A stretch of DNA of 64,000 bases, from assembly GCA_024682075.1 (NCBI GenBank), contig JAIKZQ010000027.1, positions 38,532 through 102,531 on the forward strand. The letters are read 5' to 3'. The translations under genes were made by a program, and so were the position numbers. Numbering within the stretch: the first letter of the stretch is position 1; each line of letters begins with the position of its first letter. The notes under the pieces are model-generated. The model saw only the letters and a program-made list of their open reading frames with translations. It searched no databases and was not told the DNA's origin. The DNA comes from Lachnospiraceae bacterium. Lineage in GTDB: Bacteria; Bacillota; Clostridia; Lachnospirales; Lachnospiraceae. Shown here piece by piece: positions 42,615-49,356 of the stretch.

Positions 42615-43883
42615 ATGGAACTGGAAACTAAATGCATACAGGCGGGATACGAACCTAAGAACGGCGAGTCCCGAATGATACCGATCGTTCAGAGCACTAC
42701 TTTCAAGTATGATACAAGCGAGGACATGGGCAAGCTCTTTGACCTTGAGGCCAGCGGATATTTCTATACAAGGCTTCAGAATCCCACCAACGATTATGTC
42801 GCAGCCAAGATCGCCGCACTTGAGGGCGGTACCGCAGCAATGCTCACCAGTTCGGGACAGGCAGCCAACATGTTCGCTGTATTTAACCTTGCAAACTGCG
42901 GAGATCATGTCATTGCATCCTCTTCGATATATGGCGGAACCTTTAATCTTTTCAATGTCACCATGAGAAAGATGGGCATTGATTTCACCTTCATCTCTCC
43001 CGATTGTACCGAGGAAGAGCTGAATGCGGCATTCAAGCCCAACACCAAGGCCGTCTTCGGTGAGACCATCGCCAATCCCGCACTTACCGTATTCGATTTC
43101 GAGAAGTTCTCAAAGGCAGCTCATGAGCACGGAGTTCCTCTCATAGTTGACAATACCTTCGCAACTCCCATCAACTGCAGGCCTTTTGAATGGGGTGTCG
43201 ACATTGTCACTCATTCCACCACCAAGTATATGGACGGACATGACGTGGCAGTCGGAGGATGCATCGTTGATTCCGGCAAGTTCGACTGGATGGCTCATGC
43301 CGACAAGTTCCCCGGACTCTGCACTCCCGATGAGAGCTATCACGGCATCACATATGCCGAGAGATTCGGCAAGGAAGGCGCATTCATCACCAAGTGCACT
43401 GCACAGCTCATGAGAGATCTGGGTTCCATCCAGGCTCCTCAGAATGCGTTCTATCTTAACCTCGGAATCGAATCTCTCGCTGTAAGGATTCCCAGACATT
43501 GCGAGAATGCACTGAAGGTTGCGAAGTTCCTCAAGGACAACGAGAATGTTGCCTGGATCACATATCCCGGACTTGAAGGCGACAAGTATTATGAGCTTGC
43601 AAAGAAGTACATGCCGAACGGCACCTGCGGTGTCATCTCCTTCGGCGTCAAGGGCGGAAGGACAGCTGCAGAGAGCTTCATGAAGAAACTCAAGGTTGCC
43701 ATGATCGCAACTCACGTAGCAGATGCTCATACTTGCGTGCTTCATCCCGCTTCATCAACCCACAGACAGCTGACCGACGAGGAGCTGGTGTCAGCAGGCG
43801 TCGGTCCCGATCTTATCAGGCTCAGCGTCGGACTTGAGAATGCCGATGATATCATCGCAGACCTTAAGCAGGCACTCGGATAA
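42615..43883 (+). CDS. metY: O-acetylhomoserine sulfhydrylase
   Basis: A 422-residue PLP enzyme of the Cys/Met metabolism family, which makes homocysteine from O-acetylhomoserine and sulfide. 'GYEPKNGESRMIPIVQSTTF' at the N-terminus, 'FYTRLQNPTND' near residue 54, 'ALEGGTAAMLTSSGQAAN' near 70 and the PLP lysine in 'VTHSTTKYMDGHDVAVGG' near 203 fit MetY. The C-terminus has 'HPASSTHRQLTDEEL'. The ATG at 42615 has CAGGAGGG six bases upstream; an earlier in-frame ATG at 42594 would hold that site inside the gene. It has its own promoter and is followed after 23 bp by galK. Confidence 0.93.
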   Translation: MELETKCIQAGYEPKNGESRMIPIVQSTTFKYDTSEDMGKLFDLEASGYFYTRLQNPTNDYVAAKIAALEGGTAAMLTSSGQAANMFAVFNLANCGDHVIASSSIYGGTFNLFNVTMRKMGIDFTFISPDCTEEELNAAFKPNTKAVFGETIANPALTVFDFEKFSKAAHEHGVPLIVDNTFATPINCRPFEWGVDIVTHSTTKYMDGHDVAVGGCIVDSGKFDWMAHADKFPGLCTPDESYHGITYAERFGKEGAFITKCTAQLMRDLGSIQAPQNAFYLNLGIESLAVRIPRHCENALKVAKFLKDNENVAWITYPGLEGDKYYELAKKYMPNGTCGVISFGVKGGRTAAESFMKKLKVAMIATHVADAHTCVLHPASSTHRQLTDEELVSAGVGPDLIRLSVGLENADDIIADLKQALG

Positions 43884-43906
43884 CAAATACTAAACGGGGT
43901 ATTACT

Positions 43907-45094
43907 ATGGAAAGTGCACAGGAGATCAAGGCAAAGGTTCTTGAAGTCTTTGCCGAAAAATACGGTTCGAATGAGGGGGCCAGAGTCTTTTTTGCACCGG
44001 GAAGAGTAAATCTGATAGGTGAGCATACGGATTATAACGGGGGACATGTTTTTCCGTGCGCTCTCACGATAGGAACTTATGCAGCCGTAAGGAAGCACGA
44101 AGACCGCGTTCTCAGGTTCTACTCAATGAATTTTGAGGAAGCGGGAGTCGTGGAATCTTCCCTCGATGACCTGAAGCCGCTTAAGGATGAAGGCTGGACC
44201 GCATATCCCAAAGGGGTCATATGGGCATTCGGCGAAAAGGGACATGTCATAGATCAGGGATTTGATCTGGTGCTGTACGGCAATATCCCCAACGGATCCG
44301 GACTCAGTTCCTCGGCATCCGTGGAAGTTCTGACAGGATATTTCCTCAGGTCTTTATACAGGTTCGAGGGAGTGACGAACATTGACATCGCTCTTACGGG
44401 ACAGTATTCCGAGAACAATTACAATGGCGTCAACTGCGGAATAATGGACCAGTTTGCGATCGCGATGGGCAAGAAGGATAATGCGATCTTCCTCGACACA
44501 TCGACTCTTCAGTACACTTATGCCCCTATAAGCCTCAGGGGAATGAAGCTCGTCATAGCCTGTTCCAACAAGAAAAGAGGACTCGGAGAATCCAAGTATA
44601 ACGAAAGACGTGCGGAGTGCGAGAAGGCGCTTTCTGAGATCCAGACACTTGTGGATGTAAAGAGCCTCGGAGAGCTTGACGAGCCGACTTTCGGCAAGGT
44701 CGAATCTCTCATAAGAGACGATGTCAGGACCAGGAGAGCACGTCACGCTGTCTACGAAAACAGAAGGACTATCTCCGCCGCAAAGGCACTTAAGGCCGGT
44801 AACATCACTCTTTTCGGACAGCTAATGAATGCATCTCACGAATCCCTCAGGGATGATTACGAGGTCACGGGCAAGGAGCTGGACACTCTGGTCGATGCCG
44901 CGAGGAAGATCCCCGGGGTTCTGGGATCAAGGATGACCGGCGCCGGATTCGGCGGATGCACGGTGAGCATAGTCAAGGATGCGAACATCGATGAATTCAT
45001 CGAGAAGGTTGGCAGGGAATATCTGGAGAAAATAGGATATGCGGCCGACTTTTACGTAGTGGAGATCGGTGACGGTCCGCAGGAGATAATATGA
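43907..45094 (+). CDS. galK: Galactokinase
   Basis: A 395-residue GHMP kinase that phosphorylates galactose at C1. Galactose-binding motif 'FAPGRVNLIGEHTDYNGGHVFP' is near residue 30 (split sites GRVNLIGEHTD), the ATP loop 'GNIPNGSGLSSSASVEV' near 124 and motif 3 'SRMTGAGFGGCTVSIV' near 344. Leloir partners galT and galE are not in the window. It follows metY by 23 bp without a terminator, so the two are probably cotranscribed, with no obvious pathway link; a terminator follows it. Confidence 0.95.
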   Translation: MESAQEIKAKVLEVFAEKYGSNEGARVFFAPGRVNLIGEHTDYNGGHVFPCALTIGTYAAVRKHEDRVLRFYSMNFEEAGVVESSLDDLKPLKDEGWTAYPKGVIWAFGEKGHVIDQGFDLVLYGNIPNGSGLSSSASVEVLTGYFLRSLYRFEGVTNIDIALTGQYSENNYNGVNCGIMDQFAIAMGKKDNAIFLDTSTLQYTYAPISLRGMKLVIACSNKKRGLGESKYNERRAECEKALSEIQTLVDVKSLGELDEPTFGKVESLIRDDVRTRRARHAVYENRRTISAAKALKAGNITLFGQLMNASHESLRDDYEVTGKELDTLVDAARKIPGVLGSRMTGAGFGGCTVSIVKDANIDEFIEKVGREYLEKIGYAADFYVVEIGDGPQEII

Positions 45095-45097
45095 TGC

Positions 45098-45132
45098 AAA
45101 GAACGAGGGATATCATCCCTCGTTCTTTTTTT
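45098..45132 (+). terminator. Terminator after galK
   Basis: GAACGAGGGA at 45101-45110 pairs with TCCCTCGTTC at 45116-45125, with A/T pairs extending it, then seven T. Confidence 0.94.
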
Positions 45133-45135
45133 GAA

Positions 45136-45252
45136 AACAGGGGGACTGGGGAGAACGAGAGGGTGAACGAAGGGACGGTTCCGCCGTTCACTAAGTGAAC
45201 GTAGGAACCGTCCCTTCGTTCACCCCGTCCCCGTGTTCCCCCCCGTCCCCTT
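45136..45252. repeat. Nested palindromic GGGACGGTTC element, copy B with extended arms
   Basis: The 74-bp core at 45153-45226 equals copy A (2357-2430) except for two bases. Here outer arms also pair: GGGGGACTGGGGAGAAC on the left with GTTCCCCCCCGTCCCC on the right, giving an imperfect palindrome of about 117 bp. It lies between galK and a convergent gene. Confidence 0.82.
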
Positions 45253-45254
45253 TT

Positions 45255-45851
45255 TCACTCAAGTGATCTTAAGATGGATGCCTTGCTCGCCGAGTTCAGT
45301 TCGCCTGCGGTCTTCCTGAGCAGTTCGATCTTCCCGGGGCATCCTTTTTCCTTGTAATAAGCATAGAGCTTGCGGTATACGGAGGAGATATCCGCATGGA
45401 TCCTGACCTGTTCTTCGAGGATCGGCACGGCATCATCCACATAACCGTTGTCCCACAGACGGTCCGCCCACTTCTGCAGTGTCTGGACCAGCAGGGTGAA
45501 TCTTTCGTCATATTCCATGAGCGTCGGAAGATTGGCAACGCCGTAACGGAACTTCAGATCCGTGTTCGACTGGCCCGTCAGATTAACGATCTTCTGAGCG
45601 GAGAGTTCCTCTATCATTTTGCGGTATTCAATGATATTCTCATCGTCCGCCATGACGTTCATCGGAAAAGAGGACAAATCCGGGGTCACGTAGATAAGGT
45701 CATCCATGGGCTTCCTGCGCACTGCGTTGGCGGCGCGTTCTTTTTCCCAGAACGAGACGTCGGCATTTTCACCGATACGCCTGTTTCGCCTTATTGCGTG
45801 TCTTACGACCAGCACCAGTATTATGAAACTTGCAAAAACAGGATACTTCAT
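45255..45851 (-). CDS. Membrane-anchored helical protein of unknown function
   Basis: A 198-residue protein with one N-terminal helix (about residues 4-18, 'VFASFIILVLVV') followed by a basic stretch and a soluble helical part. Residues 60-115 contain 'PDLSSFPMNVMADDENIIEY'. Residues 120-180 look like two TPR-type helix pairs ('QKWADRLWDNGYVDDAVPIL', 'YRKLYAYYKEKG'). No named family is recognised. A TTG at 45866 is possible as start; neither it nor the ATG at 45851 has a strong ribosome site. It converges on galK, with the palindromic element between them. Confidence 0.7.
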   Translation of the reverse strand: MKYPVFASFIILVLVVRHAIRRNRRIGENADVSFWEKERAANAVRRKPMDDLIYVTPDLSSFPMNVMADDENIIEYRKMIEELSAQKIVNLTGQSNTDLKFRYGVANLPTLMEYDERFTLLVQTLQKWADRLWDNGYVDDAVPILEEQVRIHADISSVYRKLYAYYKEKGCPGKIELLRKTAGELNSASKASILRSLE

Positions 45852-45903
45852 ACTATAATTAATCAATTAATCCCGACATATTATAAAACAAAGGGTGTCA
45901 GAC

Positions 45904-46011
45904 ATGATGAATTTTCACAGTCGCAAAACGAAAAAGACCATGGCAGCAGTGATCGTGATAGTGCTTGCCCTTGCGATGATAGTACCGATTATAGCATCTG
46001 CATTTGGCTGA
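45904..46011 (+). CDS. 35-residue single-helix membrane protein
   Basis: A short gene with a basic N-terminus ('NFHSRKTKKTMAA') and one hydrophobic helix ('VIVIVLALAMIVPIIASAF'). AAGGGTG lies before the ATG at 45904. Small proteins of this shape recur in Clostridia, often upstream of conserved genes; the function is unknown. The next 94 bp to the HypE-like gene have no other gene. Confidence 0.6.
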   Translation: MMNFHSRKTKKTMAAVIVIVLALAMIVPIIASAFG

Positions 46012-46105
46012 TTCAATCGCAGCCGGATCCGCAGATCCGTAAGTGCGCATTTACAGCCCGGCTTGGCAGCGGACGTTTATCATTAAGGCTTGGAGGCTCC
46101 ACACA

Positions 46106-46585
46106 ATGAATAATGATAATGGCGCAGCTGAAAACTGCGCCTCTTTTGCTATCATGGTAAAGGGATATGCCGGTTCGCTCGGAGCCGCGAAGGCCTGCAT
46201 CCGCCGGGAAGCCGTTCCCGAAGGTTTTCGGGAGGACATATGGCAAAGGCTTCTGAAATGGGCAAGGTGCAGGGAGAAGGAGCTGTCTTCTTTTCCGGCA
46301 TCCGGAAGCATTCACGAAGCTCTGTGGGACATAGGCGCATCAGGATACGGATTCAGGGTTAATGTCCGGGACATTCCTCTGGAACAGGAAGCCGTTGAGA
46401 TATGTGAAGCGCTCGGGCTGAACATATATGAAGCCGGATCGGCGGATTTTGAGACAGGCTTATATTCCTATCCTTATCCGGAGGACATGATCTTGATAGG
46501 ATATTCAGCAAAGGGCAGGGACAAGCTCCTTGTAAACGGCGAGGATGTTTCCTTTCTCAACAAGCCGGAAAGCTTTGATGCATAG
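46106..46585 (+). CDS. Truncated AIR-synthase/HypE-like C-terminal domain protein
   Basis: A 159-residue protein. Residues 60-125 match the C-terminal domain of HypE/AIR-synthase-like 'hydrogenase maturation factors': 'SGSIHEALWDIGASGYGF' then 'DIPLEQEAVEICEALGLNIYEAG'; the end 'KLLVNGEDVSFLNKPES' also matches. The N-terminal ATP-binding domain is missing, so it cannot work as a normal HypE. Small versions next to an Lrp-type regulator and an aminotransferase are, to my knowledge, usual in Lachnospiraceae, so it is probably a stable reduced family. TGGAGGC precedes the ATG; the frame is open further upstream but without a site. Confidence 0.65.
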   Translation: MNNDNGAAENCASFAIMVKGYAGSLGAAKACIRREAVPEGFREDIWQRLLKWARCREKELSSFPASGSIHEALWDIGASGYGFRVNVRDIPLEQEAVEICEALGLNIYEAGSADFETGLYSYPYPEDMILIGYSAKGRDKLLVNGEDVSFLNKPESFDA

Positions 46586-46603
46586 GTAATACAGGAGGAT
46601 GAT

Positions 46604-47092
46604 ATGGAATTCAGAGAAGAACTGCTCCGCATAATCGAAAAAAACAGCCGCATGAACACCAAGGAACTGGCGGTAATTCTGGGAGTCACTGAGGATGTGG
46701 TCGCCGCGGAACTCAGGACACTTGAGGAGGAAGGAACCATCTGCGGATATCACACGATGGTCAACTGGGAGAATGTCTCCACCGAGACCGTCACCGCACT
46801 CATCGAAGTAAAGGTGACCCCTCAGAGAGGACAGGGCTTCGACAATATCGCGGAGCGCATCTACAATTATCCCGAGGTCGAGAGCGTATATCTAATGGCC
46901 GGCGGATATGACCTTATGGTGATCCTTGAAGGCAAGACCATAAGGGAGGTGTCCGGATTCGTTTCGGAGAAGCTCTCCGCACTTGAGACCGTCACGGGAA
47001 CAGCGACACATTTCATTCTCAAGAAATACAAGGACCACGGCACGGTGCTTGGCAAAAAGAAAGAAGATACCAGGGAGATAGTTACGCCATGA
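46604..47092 (+). CDS. Lrp/AsnC-family transcriptional regulator
   Basis: A 162-residue regulator. An N-terminal winged HTH is at about 5-50 ('LRIIEKNSRMNTKELAVILG', 'VVAAELRTLEEEGTICGY') and a C-terminal RAM effector domain at about 66-145 ('ALIEVKVTPQRGQGFDNIAERI', 'VYLMAGGYDLMVILEG'). Lrp-type proteins sense amino acids. It overlaps the aminotransferase gene by 4 bp and probably controls it. CAGGAGGA precedes the start. Confidence 0.92.
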   Translation: MEFREELLRIIEKNSRMNTKELAVILGVTEDVVAAELRTLEEEGTICGYHTMVNWENVSTETVTALIEVKVTPQRGQGFDNIAERIYNYPEVESVYLMAGGYDLMVILEGKTIREVSGFVSEKLSALETVTGTATHFILKKYKDHGTVLGKKKEDTREIVTP

Positions 47093-48267
47093 GAGATCCT
47101 CTTGCAAAAAAAGTTGTAGACATAAAGCCATCGGGAATCAGGAAATTCTTCGACATAGTCAGTGAGATGAAAGACGCCATCTCTCTCGGCGTGGGCGAAC
47201 CCGATTTTGATACACCCTGGCATATAAGGGATGAAGGCATTTATGCTCTTGAAAAAGGACGCACTTTCTATACATCCAACGCCGGACTTAAGGAACTGAG
47301 GACCGAGATCGCAGCATACATGAAGAGGACACAGAACCTCGAATATGATCCTCTTGACCAGATCCTTGTCACGGTAGGCGGATCCGAAGGAATCGACATG
47401 GCACTCAGGGCAATGTGCGATCCCGGAGACGAGGTGCTGATCCCCCAGCCCAGCTATGTTTCTTACGAGCCCTGCGCGATCCTTGCAGGTGCCGTTCCGG
47501 TGATCATAGATCTAAAGCCCGAGAATGAATTCCGTCTTACCGCTCAGGAGATCGAGGATGCCGTGACCGACAAGACCAAGGTCATAGTTCTTCCTTTCCC
47601 CAACAATCCGACGGGCGCGATCATGGAAAAGAGTGACCTTGAGGCTGTTGCCGAGGTAATAGTAAAGCATGATCTGTATGTCATCTCTGACGAGATATAC
47701 GGGGAGCTTACCTACAAGGGAAAGCACATTTCCATCGCCACCATGCCCGGACTTAAGGAAAGGACCATACTGATCAACGGTTTTTCCAAGGCCTATGCAA
47801 TGACCGGATGGAGACTCGGATATGCCTGCGGTCCCGCAAACATAATCGCGCAGATGACCAAGATACATCAGTTTGCCATCATGTGTGCACCCACGACGAG
47901 CCAGTACGCCGCAGTTGAGGCCATCAGGAACGGCGATGCGGACATAGCAAGGATGAGGGAAAGCTACAACATGAGGAGAAGATTCCTTCTCAACGCATTC
48001 CGCGAGATGGGTATAGAGTGCTTCGAGCCTTACGGTGCTTTCTATGTATTCCCCTGCATCAAGGAATTCGGCATGACAAGCGATGAATTTGCCACAAGAT
48101 TCCTCAGGGAAGAAAAGGTTGCCGCAGTTCCGGGCACCGCATTCGGAAACAGCGGAGAAGGATATCTGAGAATATCCTATGCATATTCACTTGAAAGACT
48201 CGAGGAAGCAATGAAGAGATTCGCACATTTCGTCGAAACTCTCCGAAATGAAAAGAAAGAAAGCTAA
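47089..48267 (+). CDS. Class I/II PLP aminotransferase
   Basis: A 392-residue fold-type I aminotransferase. Motifs are 'ISLGVGEPDFDTPWHI' near residue 31, 'YTSNAGLKELRTEIA' near 60, 'PNNPTGA' near 170, 'YVISDEIYGELTYKG' near 203, the PLP lysine in 'LINGFSKAYAMTGWRLGYACG' near 233, and 'YLRISYAYSLERLEEAM' near 363 with the conserved arginine. Aromatic or branched-chain amino acids are possible substrates (relatives include PatA-type enzymes). It is coupled to the Lrp gene, and rsmA starts immediately at its stop. Confidence 0.92.
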   Translation: MRDPLAKKVVDIKPSGIRKFFDIVSEMKDAISLGVGEPDFDTPWHIRDEGIYALEKGRTFYTSNAGLKELRTEIAAYMKRTQNLEYDPLDQILVTVGGSEGIDMALRAMCDPGDEVLIPQPSYVSYEPCAILAGAVPVIIDLKPENEFRLTAQEIEDAVTDKTKVIVLPFPNNPTGAIMEKSDLEAVAEVIVKHDLYVISDEIYGELTYKGKHISIATMPGLKERTILINGFSKAYAMTGWRLGYACGPANIIAQMTKIHQFAIMCAPTTSQYAAVEAIRNGDADIARMRESYNMRRRFLLNAFREMGIECFEPYGAFYVFPCIKEFGMTSDEFATRFLREEKVAAVPGTAFGNSGEGYLRISYAYSLERLEEAMKRFAHFVETLRNEKKES

Positions 48268-49116
48268 ATGGCTTCAGATTCCAGAAATGCCACGATGAAC
48301 ATCGTGCGCAGCCACAACATAAGAGCACAGAAAAAATACGGACAGAACTTCCTTACGGATGATAATGTTCTCGACATGATCGTGGAGGCAGCAGGCGTCT
48401 GTTCGGGCGATCATGTTGTGGAGATAGGCCCGGGACTCGGCACGCTGACAAAAAGACTTGCCGAAAAAGCCGGACATGTGACGGCCATCGAGATCGATAC
48501 CCAGATGATCCCGGTTCTTGATGAAGTCCTTGCGGGATATGACAACGCGCGCGTGATATGCGCGGACGTTCTGAAGACCGACATGAACGAGATAGCACTC
48601 AGCTATCCGGATGAAAAAGTAAAGGTCGTGGCAAATCTGCCTTATTACATCACGACCCCCATCGTGACGGGACTTTTGGAGAGCGGAGTGCATTATGACA
48701 GCATTACCGTCATGGTTCAGACAGAAGTGGCCGTGCGCATGCAGACAGGTCCCGGCTCCAAGGATTACGGAGCTCTTTCGCTGGCAGTCCAGTATTATTC
48801 AAAGCCCGAGATCGTCGTGACCGTTCCTCCCGAGGCTTTCTATCCGATGCCCGGTGTCGAGAGCAGCGTAATAAAGCTTGATCTGTATGACGAGCCGCCT
48901 GTGAAGGTAAACGATCCTGCCGGGATGTTCAGAATAATAAAGGCTTCCTTCATGCAGAGAAGAAAGACCCTTGCCAATTCACTCCAGAACAATCAGGATA
49001 CTTCCATTCCCCGCGAAAAGACGGAAAATGCGCTCGCGGCCATGGGGCTGGACCCGATGATAAGGGGAGAGGCACTCACTCTTGAACAGTTCGCCCGGTT
49101 CACGGATCTTCTGTGA
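48268..49116 (+). CDS. rsmA: 16S rRNA dimethyladenosine transferase RsmA (KsgA)
   Basis: A 282-residue SAM-dependent methylase that dimethylates two adjacent adenosines near the 3' end of 16S rRNA. 'RAQKKYGQNFLTDDNVLDMI' near residue 13, 'VVEIGPGLGTLTKRLAEKAG' (SAM site) near 51, 'VVANLPYYITTPIV' near 116 (NLPY motif) and 'RRKTLANSLQNN' near 233 identify it. The ATG is adjacent to the preceding TAA with no spacer, so its translation depends on coupling or on AAAGAAAG. Confidence 0.95.
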   Translation: MASDSRNATMNIVRSHNIRAQKKYGQNFLTDDNVLDMIVEAAGVCSGDHVVEIGPGLGTLTKRLAEKAGHVTAIEIDTQMIPVLDEVLAGYDNARVICADVLKTDMNEIALSYPDEKVKVVANLPYYITTPIVTGLLESGVHYDSITVMVQTEVAVRMQTGPGSKDYGALSLAVQYYSKPEIVVTVPPEAFYPMPGVESSVIKLDLYDEPPVKVNDPAGMFRIIKASFMQRRKTLANSLQNNQDTSIPREKTENALAAMGLDPMIRGEALTLEQFARFTDLL

Positions 49117-49166
49117 TCTGCCCGGATCTCCCGTGATCCGCTCAAAATAATATATGTCATTCATCG

Positions 49167-49202
49167 ATCGCTGCACCCAGATATGGTGGCAGCGATTTTT
49201 TT
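49167..49202 (+). terminator. Terminator after rsmA
   Basis: ATCGCTGC at 49167-49174 pairs with GCAGCGAT at 49189-49196; a further ACC/GGT pair extends it, then seven T. The T-tract runs into the first DnaA box. Confidence 0.9.
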
Positions 49203-49264
49203 ATCCACAAGGCCGAATCCGATATTTTGTAATTATCCACATTTTATGCACAAAATGTAGATAA
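49201..49264. promoter_or_regulatory. Cluster of DnaA boxes
   Basis: TTATCCACA at 49201-49209 and again at 49233-49241, and TTATGCACA at 49244-49252, are exact matches to the DnaA box TTATNCACA. TGTAGATAA at 49256-49264 is a one-mismatch box on the other strand. The region is AT-rich. It ends just before a promoter-like sequence of the following gene. No dnaA or dnaN lies in the window, so this is either a DnaA titration or regulatory cluster, or an origin-like site. Confidence 0.75.
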
Positions 49265-49269
49265 CAATA

Positions 49270-49299
49270 TAGACAAGACAACACTAGTTATGGTACAAT
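49270..49299 (+). promoter_or_regulatory. Putative promoter of the TPR/AAA-like gene
   Basis: TAGACA at 49270-49275, 18 bp, TACAAT at 49294-49299. It starts six bases after the DnaA-box cluster, close enough for DnaA to influence transcription. Confidence 0.5.
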
Positions 49300-49356
49300 T
49301 TCGAAGATTGGATTAATAGATATTGTGGTTTTTTTCTGTTTATCAGGGGTGGAGCC

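Noticed and set aside
49201..49356. A chromosomal replication origin
   Set aside because: DnaA boxes are present, but there is no dnaA, dnaN or clear unwinding region here, so only a DnaA-box cluster is claimed.
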